DNA of 64,000 bases from G965226155 sp965226155 (GTDB lineage Bacteria; Pseudomonadota; Gammaproteobacteria; Eutrophobiales; Eutrophobiaceae), in the NCBI GenBank assembly GCA_965226155.1, contig OZ245331.1:2418001-2482000 (forward strand). The letters are read 5' to 3'. Below the pieces are notes generated by a model. The model was not told the DNA's origin. It did not search any database and saw only the letters and a program-made list of their open reading frames with translations. Below, one piece after another: positions 44,135-52,372 of this stretch (the stretch's first letter is position 1; each line of letters starts with the position of its first letter). Made by a program: the position numbers and the translations under genes.

Positions 44135-45166
44135 ATGAATTCAACAGTAAAATATACTAGGAAAGACTTTACTTCTGACCAGGCTGTACGCTGGTGCCCG
44201 GGTTGTGGCGACTATTCTATCCTCGCGCAGGTTCAACGCAGCATGCCTGAAATCTGTGAGGCAAATAACCTAAAAAGAGAAAATATCGTATTTGTTTCCG
44301 GTATCGGTTGTTCTAGCCGTTTCCCTTACTATATGAATAATTTTGGCTTCCATACAATTCACGGTAGGGCGCCGACATTCGCGACTGGCTTGCGTTTGAC
44401 CCGACCTGATCTTCAGGTTTGGGTCATCACCGGAGATGGTGATGGTCTGAGTATTGGCGGAAACCACCTGATTCATGCCTTACGACGGAATATTGATATT
44501 AAAATTCTGCTTTTTAATAACAGAATATACGGTCTAACAAAGGGGCAATATTCACCGACATCGGAGATCGGCAAGAAAACTAAATCCAGCCCACTGGGCA
44601 CGATAGAAAAACCCATCAATCCTTTGTCTGTCGCAATTTCATCTGAAGCTACGTTTATTGCCCGTGCAATAGCAACCGAAGGTGAACAGATGCGTGATGT
44701 TTTATTACGTACTGCTAGTCATAAGGGTTCAGCTTTTGTTGAAATATTTCAGAATTGTAATGTATTCAACGATAACGCTTTTGATACCTTCGCAACTAAA
44801 AAGAAACAAATCGATAATACACTATATCTTCGCCATGGTGAGCCAGTTACATTCGGAAAGGACAGAGAAAAGGGAATTTGTGTGCGAGTTATTGATGGTA
44901 GTGTCGAACCACATGTAGTTAATATTGATGATGTGAATCAATCGGATATTCTAATCCATGATGAAGCGTCCCCAAATACGACTTTGGCATATTTATTGTC
45001 ACAGCTACCATTTCCAGAGTTTCCTGTGCCATTAGGTGTATTAAGATCAATTAACAGACCGTCATACGACGAATTACTTGATAAACAAGTTAAAACTGCA
45101 CAGCAAAACGCAGGCAAGGTAAATTTCCGAGACCATCTGTATAGCAGGGAAACTTGGACGGTCTAG
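44135..45166 (+). CDS. korB: 2-oxoacid:ferredoxin oxidoreductase beta subunit
   Basis: 343 residues with the thiamine-pyrophosphate binding elements WCPGCGDYSIL (also cluster cysteines), GIGCSSRFPYY and the GDGDGLSIGGNH ... NNRIYGLTKGQYSPTS region. It starts 24 bp after korA. No separate delta (ferredoxin) subunit is encoded nearby, as in the two-subunit KorAB type. Confidence 0.92.
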   Translation: MNSTVKYTRKDFTSDQAVRWCPGCGDYSILAQVQRSMPEICEANNLKRENIVFVSGIGCSSRFPYYMNNFGFHTIHGRAPTFATGLRLTRPDLQVWVITGDGDGLSIGGNHLIHALRRNIDIKILLFNNRIYGLTKGQYSPTSEIGKKTKSSPLGTIEKPINPLSVAISSEATFIARAIATEGEQMRDVLLRTASHKGSAFVEIFQNCNVFNDNAFDTFATKKKQIDNTLYLRHGEPVTFGKDREKGICVRVIDGSVEPHVVNIDDVNQSDILIHDEASPNTTLAYLLSQLPFPEFPVPLGVLRSINRPSYDELLDKQVKTAQQNAGKVNFRDHLYSRETWTV

Positions 45167-45183
45167 TAATAAAGGTTGATCTG

Positions 45184-45824
45184 CTAATTAGAAAGTTCTA
45201 AAAGCTGTCCGTCTCTGTTTATCGACACGCGATTCAGAAACGAGTTGCCTAGTAACACAATATCGGGAAAATCACTGTCATGGACAGCGGCTTTTATATT
45301 ATCTAGTTGTATATTTCCCGCACTGACACTCTTTAAATTAACGATATAGACCTGATCTTGACCCGAAGCCGTAATAACGGCTGATTTTTTCCTATCATTT
45401 TGTAATCAATACCTAAACGTTTGTCCACGTTTTTATTCATGGAAATCAATGTCGCACCGGTATCAACCAAAAACTTGACCTGAAAGTTGTTTATATTGCC
45501 GTTCACTAAGTACATGCCGTTGGAACTTGGTGCAATGATAACTGTTGTTCCAGTGACTGGTTCAGTGAAACTACTGCTTATATGTGTACCTAATGTATAG
45601 GTTGCTACGCTACCATTTACATTCAGAACAGCTTCTCGACTATTTGATGAAATTAGAGTTATGCCGTCCTTAGCAGACTCGCCAACTGACAAGGTATAGC
45701 GTTTGCCATTAATTTCTACCATCGCCTTATTGGAGAATAAGCCGAGAACAACAATTTTTTCAGTGGCTGTTGCAACTGTAATTGTTAGTAGTAATAGAGA
45801 GATGCAAATAAGCAGTTTGACCAT
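45184..45824 (-). pseudogene. Retropepsin-like aspartic protease, frameshifted in an A6 run
   Basis: The N-terminal frame (start ATG 45824) has a signal peptide and a clan AA aspartic-protease domain with VDTGATLISM. It stops at 45333 after MIGKNQPLL. On the minus strand the next frame continues the family sequence: SAVITASGQDQVYIVNLKSV, and ends LLGNSFLNR ... LLELSN at 45184. The join lies at a run of six A (gga aaa aat), where one A inserted or a -1 shift on A-AAA-AAT would restore the protein. A slippery site, an inactivating deletion or a sequencing error are all possible. The IS1595 copy 2 lies 13 bp upstream of the start. Confidence 0.75.
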
Positions 45825-45865
45825 AGTTATTATTTTAGGGAATTATGTATTTGACGATCCTAAAA

Positions 45866-46333
45866 TCATAAATTTCCACGACTTGCGAACCGAGAAAATT
45901 CACCTTGATCGAATACATGCTTTAAGCGATTCTTGCCTGCTTGATTGAGCAACCATTGCCTGGCGCCTGCTGAGTACCCTCCGCCATCAAGCAATACTAT
46001 CGTGTCGTATCGATTCTGCTGAATGTTTAATACTTCGTATGGACATTTCTCTTCAACACTTCCACGCGAAGCCTGCCATTTGCATTGAATGACCATGCAA
46101 TCTGGATAAAGGCGCGGATGGTACAGGATTACATCCACGCGCCGATTCTTGCCATAAATGTCTTTGCCGATTTCGTATTGTTGGGCATAAATCGGTTGTT
46201 CCAACTCACGCATTGGATTGAAGCGGATTGCTTCAACTTTCAAGTAATCACGTTCGTCTAGTATTTCGGATACAAATCGTTCAAGACGCTTACCCGACTT
46301 ATTGGCAAGCGTCCCACCGCTTTGATTAACCAT
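45866..46333 (-). CDS. PD-(D/E)XK restriction endonuclease-like protein, copy 2
   Basis: 155 residues, identical to the protein at 19122-19589: Asp67 in RRVDVIL, the QxK motif in VIQCKW, and the LDGGGYSAGARQWL tail. Same overlap with the small gene before it. Confidence 0.8.
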   Translation of the reverse strand: MVNQSGGTLANKSGKRLERFVSEILDERDYLKVEAIRFNPMRELEQPIYAQQYEIGKDIYGKNRRVDVILYHPRLYPDCMVIQCKWQASRGSVEEKCPYEVLNIQQNRYDTIVLLDGGGYSAGARQWLLNQAGKNRLKHVFDQGEFSRFASRGNL

Positions 46334-46517
46334 TTGGAAACAGGCTTCTTACAACGTCTTTTTTTGCTTTTTCGTAACCTGCTTCAAGTCCCTTTTCATA
46401 CGCACAGTAAGAGCACTTGTGGCGCACTCTACCAGATTGATCTTCGTGTATATCCTTAACGACTGAATCTATATTAGATCGTCTGTCTTCGCTAACTGGA
46501 CAATTCTCTTTTCCCAT
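46326..46517 (-). CDS. Small Cys-motif protein of the R-M cassette, copy 2
   Basis: 63 residues, identical to the protein at 18938-19129. CxxC in HKCSYC. Overlaps the nuclease start by 8 bp. Confidence 0.6.
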   Translation of the reverse strand: MGKENCPVSEDRRSNIDSVVKDIHEDQSGRVRHKCSYCAYEKGLEAGYEKAKKDVVRSLFPNG

Positions 46518-46536
46518 TTACATGTACTCCACATAG

Positions 46537-47415
46537 TTACACGCAATCACCGACAATCAAAAGTTCCGTTGCCTTGTTCCGCTCCGAACCCTTACAGTTT
46601 ATATTCCGAGCCGCTTTCACTTCCGTAAACTGATAGTCGTTCCATATTTTACGGATGAATTCTGTATCGCTACTTGACACGATCACATAGGCTCCTGCTT
46701 TACGCCATTTATCGCAACATTTACGTAAAGCCATTTGATCGGAACTATCAAAACCCTTGTCGGTGTACTGCGTAAAAGTTTCATCATATGGTGGATCACA
46801 ATATACCAAATCGCCTGTAGATGGTTGTATCCGTTCAAACGATTGCACTTTCAACTCGGTATTTTCAAGTACTTTCGACACCGCCAGTAAATTACCCTTA
46901 TCGCAAACATTCGGATTCTTGTAACTCCCCATTGGAACATTGAATTTACCAGACTTATTCACTCGATACAGGCCGTTGTAGCAAGTCTTATTCAAATAGA
47001 TAAACCGAGCCGCCAGCTTAGTCGCGTCCTGCTCCAAGTGCCCTTTATCCCGTGTGCGACTGTAATGTTTCTGCGAATGCTTCTTTTGATGTTTTTCCAG
47101 TGCGTCAATGACCCCCTGTGGCGATTTCTGTAACATTCGGTAGGTGAGTATCAATTCAGCGTTCAAATCGCTTAATACAGATTTCTTGTGTATCCTGCTG
47201 TCCAACCCAAAAAACACCGCGCCTCCGCCTAGAAATGGTTCGTAGTAGTCATTGAACGATTCAGGAAGCACTTGAACAATATTAGGGATTAAAGTCCGTT
47301 TACCGCCTGCCCACTTCACAAACGGGTAAGCGCGGGCACAGTCAAGATATCTAACATCAGTTTTTTTCAGAACCGCATTGAATTGAGATAATTCGTTCTG
47401 TACTTGCGTGTTCAC
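46537..47415 (-). CDS. Dam-family DNA N6-adenine methylase, copy 2
   Basis: 292 residues, identical to the methylase at 18040-18918, with KWAGGKR, FLGGG and DPPY. GTG start overlapping the transposase stop codon. Two expressed copies would raise the methylation capacity of the cell. Confidence 0.9.
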   Translation of the reverse strand: MNTQVQNELSQFNAVLKKTDVRYLDCARAYPFVKWAGGKRTLIPNIVQVLPESFNDYYEPFLGGGAVFFGLDSRIHKKSVLSDLNAELILTYRMLQKSPQGVIDALEKHQKKHSQKHYSRTRDKGHLEQDATKLAARFIYLNKTCYNGLYRVNKSGKFNVPMGSYKNPNVCDKGNLLAVSKVLENTELKVQSFERIQPSTGDLVYCDPPYDETFTQYTDKGFDSSDQMALRKCCDKWRKAGAYVIVSSSDTEFIRKIWNDYQFTEVKAARNINCKGSERNKATELLIVGDCV

Positions 47416-48323
47416 TGTGTTAACTCCGCATAAGTCAATCGGGCATTAACGCCGCGCGTTAGAAGATCATCAACCACAACATCCTTATCGGATTCTTTTG
47501 TATTTTGTCGATAGCATACAGCATTCAAATACAGTTGAGTGTGTTTCTTGCTCCTCCAATGATGAGTGCCAACATAACATCGCTTTGTTATTGCCCAGAA
47601 TCCCTCTATGCTGTTCGTGTGCGCCGAACCTCTTACATATTCACCTGCTGAATGATTGACACGATCCAGGTCGTAAATGCCATCTAGCACACTGTATGCG
47701 CGGTTGTCGTCAGCGTTGACTTTACTGCCAAGCGCGACATTTTGAATCATGATCGGGGTTATATGCCTTGAAGCGGATGACGGAACATGGAAAGCCCGTG
47801 CTTCACCACCTCGTTCCTTCATGCCGAACGCAACTGCTTTTGTCTTGGTGCTTCGCCCTTGAGTTCCTTTTGTGCGTTTGTTGGCGTGCTTGTTCTTTTC
47901 CTTGCCTCCGATATAAGTTTCGTCCACTTCAACATCACCGCCGAGCAAACCACCACCTGTATCCTGCTTTGTGGCATTTCTAATTCGTTGGAGCATGAAC
48001 CAAGCCGTGCGTTGCTGGACGCTTATGTGCTTTGCCAGTTGCGAACTGGATATGCCTTTACTGTGAGTTGTCTCAAAGTAAATTGCCATAAACCACTTCG
48101 GCAACATTTTCAAAGGACTATCACCCAAAACAGTACCGACAGTTACACGGAACACATGCTTGCACGAACTGCATTTATGGCGCTTGCCATCGCTGTAGTG
48201 ATATACCTTTTCAGCACTGCCACAATGCGGGCAATACGGATTGTCGCCCCAGCGCACCATTTCAAGATGCTTCAAACAGGCTTCGACTGTAGAGAATTTT
48301 TGTGTAAAATCAATTAAGTTCAT
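47412..48323 (-). CDS. IS1595-family (ISXO2-like) transposase, copy 2
   Basis: 303 residues, identical to the copy at 17132-18043, with zinc ribbon and catalytic domain. Driven by the same promoter, here at 48358-48386. Confidence 0.93.
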   Translation of the reverse strand: MNLIDFTQKFSTVEACLKHLEMVRWGDNPYCPHCGSAEKVYHYSDGKRHKCSSCKHVFRVTVGTVLGDSPLKMLPKWFMAIYFETTHSKGISSSQLAKHISVQQRTAWFMLQRIRNATKQDTGGGLLGGDVEVDETYIGGKEKNKHANKRTKGTQGRSTKTKAVAFGMKERGGEARAFHVPSSASRHITPIMIQNVALGSKVNADDNRAYSVLDGIYDLDRVNHSAGEYVRGSAHTNSIEGFWAITKRCYVGTHHWRSKKHTQLYLNAVCYRQNTKESDKDVVVDDLLTRGVNARLTYAELTQ

Positions 48324-48357
48324 GGCTTTCTAAATGGTGTGATTTTCTATATTTCAT

Positions 48358-48386
48358 ATTATATCGCACTTATTTAGGATCGTCAA
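48358..48386 (-). promoter_or_regulatory. Sigma70-type promoter of IS1595 operon, copy 2
   Basis: The minus strand reads TTGACG, 17 bp, TATAAT, identical to the promoter in copy 1. A GATC overlaps the -35 box. Confidence 0.8.
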
Positions 48387-48532
48387 ATACATAATTCCCT
48401 TGTTTTATTATAAAAATGCCGTCATATTATTGATTTTTTCATCAATCTTGATATTTAGACAATTAGAAATGGAAGTCTGAGATATCTCGCCTTAGACTGG
48501 ATTCCAGGCGATAACAGGAGAACCCGTTTAAA

Positions 48533-49648
48533 ATGATTTTAATACTTCATGCTGATACCAAAAAGGATAGTAATGAATATAACAAGCTAACGGAATATCT
48601 TAATGCGCTGAGAGACATTACTGTCCGTACTCATGAAGTCATAGGCGAACAACAAACGCTAACCGAGTTATATCTGGTGGGGAACACAGCGTCACTCGAT
48701 GCTCTTGAAGTTGAAAGTTTTGAAGTTGTAGATAGAGTTATTCGGGTGTCGAGAGAATACCGGATACTAGGCCGTCATAAAGATGATAACCGTGCCGACC
48801 AGTTTGATTATAATGGCGTAACATTTGGACAGCACAATTTGAATCTTTTTGCTGGTTTATGCGCAGTCGACTCACCTTACCATGTTGAAGTTATGATGAA
48901 GGCGTTAAAAGGACACGGTTTAGTCTGCACGCGTATGGGGGCTTACAAACCCAGGACAAATCCATATTCTTTTCAAGGGCACGGCAAAAATTGTCTTCCT
49001 TATGTATTTGAATTAGCAGGAAAATATAATATAAAAGTGATTGCCATGGAGATTACTCATGATAATCACATTGATGAGATTATGCAGGCGCTGGATTCCG
49101 CCGGCCGTCCAGCCGGAGTCATGCTACAGATTGGTACGCGTAATACTCAGAACTTTGAATTATTGAAAAGCGTTGGCAGGCAAGTAGAATTTCCTGTTCT
49201 GCTCAAAAGAGGATTTGGTATTACACTTGAAGAATCTTTAAACGCTGCTGAATATCTTGCCAGTGAAGGGAATCAGAATGTAATCTTTTGCTTGCGCGGC
49301 ATGAAATCAAATTATGGTGACCCTCACCGTAATCTTGTGGACTTTGCCCATGTGTCCGCAGTTAAGCGAATGACTAGAATGCCTGTCTGCATCGACCCTT
49401 CCCATTCAGTTGGATCCAGACATGCTTCTCCAGATCGGATACTAGATACCATGCACGTAACTGCGCAAGGAGTCATAGCTGGGGCAAATATGGTCATTGT
49501 GGATTTTCATCCTGATCCACCGTCCGCCTTGGTTGACGGGCCGCAGGCGCTGACTATGGATGAACTCGAATGGTTTATAGAAGATATGAATATTGCGCGA
49601 GCAGCTTATGAGAAGCGATGCAAATTACAAACAGAAAAGAATAATTGA
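48533..49648 (+). CDS. 3-deoxy-7-phosphoheptulonate (DAHP) synthase, class I beta
   Basis: 371 residues. The first 90 or so residues look like the small ferredoxin-like regulatory domain of Thermotoga-type DAHP synthases (EVESFEVVDRVIRVSREYRI). The TIM barrel follows, with the substrate motif GAYKPRTNPYSFQGHG, LLKRGFGIT, IFCLRGMK and the metal site DPSHSVGSRH. First committed step of aromatic amino-acid synthesis. The N-terminal domain is the binding site for tyrosine or phenylalanine feedback in relatives. The gene is flanked by mobile elements: IS1595 copy 2 upstream (133 bp from its start) and an IS481 element 10 bp after its stop, but the coding region appears intact. Confidence 0.9.
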   Translation: MILILHADTKKDSNEYNKLTEYLNALRDITVRTHEVIGEQQTLTELYLVGNTASLDALEVESFEVVDRVIRVSREYRILGRHKDDNRADQFDYNGVTFGQHNLNLFAGLCAVDSPYHVEVMMKALKGHGLVCTRMGAYKPRTNPYSFQGHGKNCLPYVFELAGKYNIKVIAMEITHDNHIDEIMQALDSAGRPAGVMLQIGTRNTQNFELLKSVGRQVEFPVLLKRGFGITLEESLNAAEYLASEGNQNVIFCLRGMKSNYGDPHRNLVDFAHVSAVKRMTRMPVCIDPSHSVGSRHASPDRILDTMHVTAQGVIAGANMVIVDFHPDPPSALVDGPQALTMDELEWFIEDMNIARAAYEKRCKLQTEKNN

Positions 49649-49699
49649 TCATAAAACTGTAGAAGTCTCGACTTGATCTGACACTTCACTTACAAAAGT

Positions 49700-49761
49700 G
49701 AGGGTTACCGGTTTTGATAGAAGTGCAAAACTTTTAATCATAACCATAAGAGGTAACCCTC
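49700..49761 (+). promoter_or_regulatory. Leader inverted repeat before the IS481 transposase
   Basis: GAGGGTTACC (49700-49709) and GGTAACCCTC (49752-49761) are perfect 10-bp complements that reach to the base before the ATG at 49762. A transcript starting outside the element would fold this stem over the ribosome site, a known way for insertion sequences to avoid expression by readthrough. Function inferred. Confidence 0.5.
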
Positions 49762-50796
49762 ATGTTAAATACTAATGAAAAAATCATTAAGCACAAGGTC
49801 GGATTGTTAAATCTGGCCGAAGAACTCGGCAATATCTCCAAAGCCTGTAAAATAATGGGGCTGTCCCGGGATACGTTCTATCGCTATCAAAATGCCGTTG
49901 AGGAAGGTGGCATAGAAGCGCTGTTTGAGCGGACTCGACGGAAACCAAATACGAAGAACCGTGTGGATGAGCAGACAGAAGCGGCTGCGGTGGCCCATGC
50001 CCTGGAGCAGCCGGCCCATGGTCAGGCGCGGACCAGCAATGAGCTCAGAAAACAGGGTGTGTTTGTCTCCGGTAGTGGTGTACGCAGTATCTGGCTCAGG
50101 CACCAGTTGAAGAACTTCAAACTGCGATTGAAAGCTCTGGAAGCCAAGGTGGCCGAGGAAGGTATTATCCTGACAGAAGCCCAGGTCGTCGCCCTGGAGA
50201 AAAAGAAACACGATGATGAAGCCTGTGGCGAGATAGAAACAGCGCATCTCGGTTATCTGGGTTCCCAGGATACGTTTTATGTGGGCACCTTAAAAGGGGT
50301 TGGCCGTGTCTATCAGCAAACCTTTGTGGACACCTACTGCAAAGTCGCCTTTGCCAAACTCTACAAGACCAAGACGCCGATCGCCGCCGCAGACCTGCTC
50401 AATGACCAGGTGTTACCCCTGTTCGAGGAACAGGCTCTGCCCATGCTGAGGATACTGACAGACCGGGGCACGGAATACTGTGGCAAGGTCGAGCAGCATG
50501 ATTATCAGCTGTACCTGGCCATGAATGATATTGAACATACCAAAACGAAAGCCCGCTCTCCGCAGACCAATGGGACCTGTGAGCGGTTTCATAAAACCAT
50601 TCTGCAGGAGTTTTATCAGGTCACTTTCCGTAAGAAAGTCTATGCTGATATCGATGCGCTGCAAAAGGATCTGGACGAATGGCTCCATTACTACAATAAT
50701 GAGCGCACCCATCAGGGAAAAATGTGCTACGGGCGGACACCCATGGCGACATTAGAAGATGGAAAACAAATCTGGCAGGAGAAGTTTGTAAACTAA
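49762..50796 (+). CDS. IS481-family transposase
   Basis: 344 residues. N-terminal HTH (GNISKACKIMGLSRDTFYRY), then the rve catalytic core with the second D in LTDRGTEYCG and E in TNGTCERFHKTILQEFY; the first acidic residue lies in the VDTYCKVAF region. Intact. Confidence 0.92.
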   Translation: MLNTNEKIIKHKVGLLNLAEELGNISKACKIMGLSRDTFYRYQNAVEEGGIEALFERTRRKPNTKNRVDEQTEAAAVAHALEQPAHGQARTSNELRKQGVFVSGSGVRSIWLRHQLKNFKLRLKALEAKVAEEGIILTEAQVVALEKKKHDDEACGEIETAHLGYLGSQDTFYVGTLKGVGRVYQQTFVDTYCKVAFAKLYKTKTPIAAADLLNDQVLPLFEEQALPMLRILTDRGTEYCGKVEQHDYQLYLAMNDIEHTKTKARSPQTNGTCERFHKTILQEFYQVTFRKKVYADIDALQKDLDEWLHYYNNERTHQGKMCYGRTPMATLEDGKQIWQEKFVN

Positions 50797-50903
50797 ACTT
50801 TAACTGACAGTCACTGGCATCAAAATCGGTAACTGTCAGATCAAGTCTGAGTCACTACACATAAACATATCGGGGTAATGCTCCACCCATGCAAGTTATA
50901 TAG

Positions 50904-51545
50904 CTAACCTAATTGTTTCTCCTTGATTTCATCGAGTGTCTTACAATCTATACAGAGAGTTGCTGTGGGTCGCGCCTCGAGGCGTTTAATACCAATTTCG
51001 ACTCCACACACTTCACAGTAACCAAAGTCATCCGTCTCTAACCTCAAAACAGCTTCGTCGATTTTCCGGATTAATTTCCTTTCGCGGTCACGTGTTCTCA
51101 ATTCCAACGCGAACTCTTCTTCTTGAGTAGCGCGGTCATTGGGGTCAGGAAAGTTAGCTGCATCATCTTTCATATGATGAAGAGTCCTGTCTACCTCTTC
51201 CATGAGCAAGCGCTTCCATTCACCCAGAATTTCACCAAAATGAGCTGATTGGGTAATATTCATATACTCTTCATTTCGTCCTGCTTTGTAGGGTTTGAAT
51301 GGCTGGACTTCAGTTCGTGATCTTCTCCGTTGCTGTTTACCAGCAGTAGCTCGCTGAGAGATGGCTTTTTTTGCAGGAGTTTTCTTTCGGGAAACAGCTT
51401 TAGAAGCTTTCTTTTTAGTAGTTTTTTTCTTTACTGTCTTTTTTTTGGTCGTGCTTTTCTTTCTAACAGCCTTTTTCTTGGCTGCTTTTTTCTTAGCTAC
51501 CTTTTTCCCAGGCTTCTTTTTTTGGGCCTTTTTCTTCGCAACCAT
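50904..51545 (-). CDS. dksA: DksA-like RNA polymerase-binding regulator with lysine-rich tail
   Basis: 213 residues. Residues 1 to about 80 are a low-complexity Lys/Ala/Thr tail (repeated KKK and KKAAKKK units) resembling AlgP or histone H1 tails. The DksA body follows: coiled-coil with FALELRTRDRERKL, conserved RKLIRKIDEALRL-type helix, and the zinc finger CEVCG ... CIDC. DksA with ppGpp adjusts transcription at stringent promoters. The long basic tail is unusual in E. coli-type DksA (151 residues) but occurs in some gammaproteobacteria, and may give DNA binding. The gene is 45 bp beyond the end of the IS481 element. Confidence 0.85.
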   Translation of the reverse strand: MVAKKKAQKKKPGKKVAKKKAAKKKAVRKKSTTKKKTVKKKTTKKKASKAVSRKKTPAKKAISQRATAGKQQRRRSRTEVQPFKPYKAGRNEEYMNITQSAHFGEILGEWKRLLMEEVDRTLHHMKDDAANFPDPNDRATQEEEFALELRTRDRERKLIRKIDEAVLRLETDDFGYCEVCGVEIGIKRLEARPTATLCIDCKTLDEIKEKQLG

Positions 51546-51628
51546 GGTCCAGCAACTCCTGTCCTTAAATTAAAACGTGCATCTATATATCAAAAACGAC
51601 CCATCTAAGCAAACGACTTCTTGAAAAA

Positions 51629-52372
51629 TCATTCAATTTTGAGCTGTTCCTGATAAAGCTTGGTGGCGCCAGTAACGGCAAGCGGCATGGCAATAAAATT
51701 TACGATGGGAAGCATCGTTAAAAGTAGAGTGCCCAATCCGAATCCTATTCCAAAACTACGATTTTTCGATAAAAAAGCTCTAATTTCAATAAAAGTCATA
51801 CCATCATTAGCCATCGGGTATTCTAGATACTCCAAAGATGCCATCCAAATTGCAAATAAAAACCAGATAGCCGGCGCTGCTAGTTGCACTACTGGAATTA
51901 AAAATAGTATCAATAATGGTATCAGTCGAACAATGAAATAGCTGAATTTTGCTATTTCTGAGCGTAGGTTATCGGTTATTTCCCGAATTAAACCGATTCT
52001 TTGGTTGCTGATGTCTTTAGATGAATTGGTAATATGTCGTTTAACTGCGAGAGAAAGATAGCTGTTGAAAGGCGCAGCAATAATATTGCTTAATAACGCA
52101 AAGGTCGAAAAAACTACTGCCAGAGTAAATATCAGGAATAGTGGCCAAAGTAGCCACGCTATCCATTCTAGCCAGGACCACTTATCTGTTAACCAGATGA
52201 TAAATTCTCCTAGCAAATCTGCGCCATAAATTATCACTGAGGCAAATACGAGAGTATTAATAGTAGCTGGGATCAGTATATACAGACGGATTCCCGGCTT
52301 GCCTAGTAATCTAAATCCAGCGAATGAGTAGCGGAATCCGTTGATAAAGTCAGATATGTTGCGAACTGTCAG
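51629..52372 (-). CDS. cysZ: CysZ-like membrane protein (EI24 domain)
   Basis: About 247 residues if translation starts near 52372; the first ATG in frame is at 52237, but the sequence upstream of it continues the family: FINGFRYSFAGFRLLGKPGIR and LYILIPATINTLVFA, the conserved N-terminus of CysZ. No ATG, GTG or TTG is present there. A CTG at 52372 overlaps the queF TGA as CTGA, so initiation at CTG is the best guess. Four to six membrane segments. CysZ imports sulfate for cysteine synthesis; the E. coli gene is next to zipA, which lies about 4 kb away here. Confidence 0.75.
   Translation of the reverse strand: MTVRNISDFINGFRYSFAGFRLLGKPGIRLYILIPATINTLVFASVIIYGADLLGEFIIWLTDKWSWLEWIAWLLWPLFLIFTLAVVFSTFALLSNIIAAPFNSYLSLAVKRHITNSSKDISNQRIGLIREITDNLRSEIAKFSYFIVRLIPLLILFLIPVVQLAAPAIWFLFAIWMASLEYLEYPMANDGMTFIEIRAFLSKNRSFGIGFGLGTLLLTMLPIVNFIAMPLAVTGATKLYQEQLKIE

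Larger units (their letters stand above)
45838..48399 (-). mobile_element. IS1595-family element carrying a restriction-modification cassette, copy 2
   Basis: 2,562 bp, inverted with respect to copy 1 and encoding the same four proteins without a residue difference. The ends are GGGAATTATGTATTTGACGA on both sides (both T at position 7). Flanking 8-mers are TTATTTTA (45830-45837) and TTGTTTTA (48400-48407), matching at seven of eight positions, so an 8-bp duplication with one later change is likely. It sits 13 bp before the start of the aspartic protease gene and 133 bp before the DAHP synthase gene, which point away from each other. Confidence 0.93.
49658..50859 (+). mobile_element. IS481-family insertion sequence
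   Basis: 1,202 bp. The left end begins TGTAGAAGTCTCGACTTGATCTGACA-type; the complement of the right end begins TGTAGTGACTCAGACTTGAT, giving TGT...ACA inverted repeats with a shared GACTTGATCTGACA. Contains one intact transposase. No clear target duplication is visible (ATAAAAC on the left, CATAAAC on the right). Confidence 0.85.

Noticed and set aside
49651..50866. Target duplication of the IS481 element (ATAAAAC/CATAAAC)
   Set aside because: The similarity is AT-rich and out of register with the TGT/ACA ends, so it cannot be claimed.
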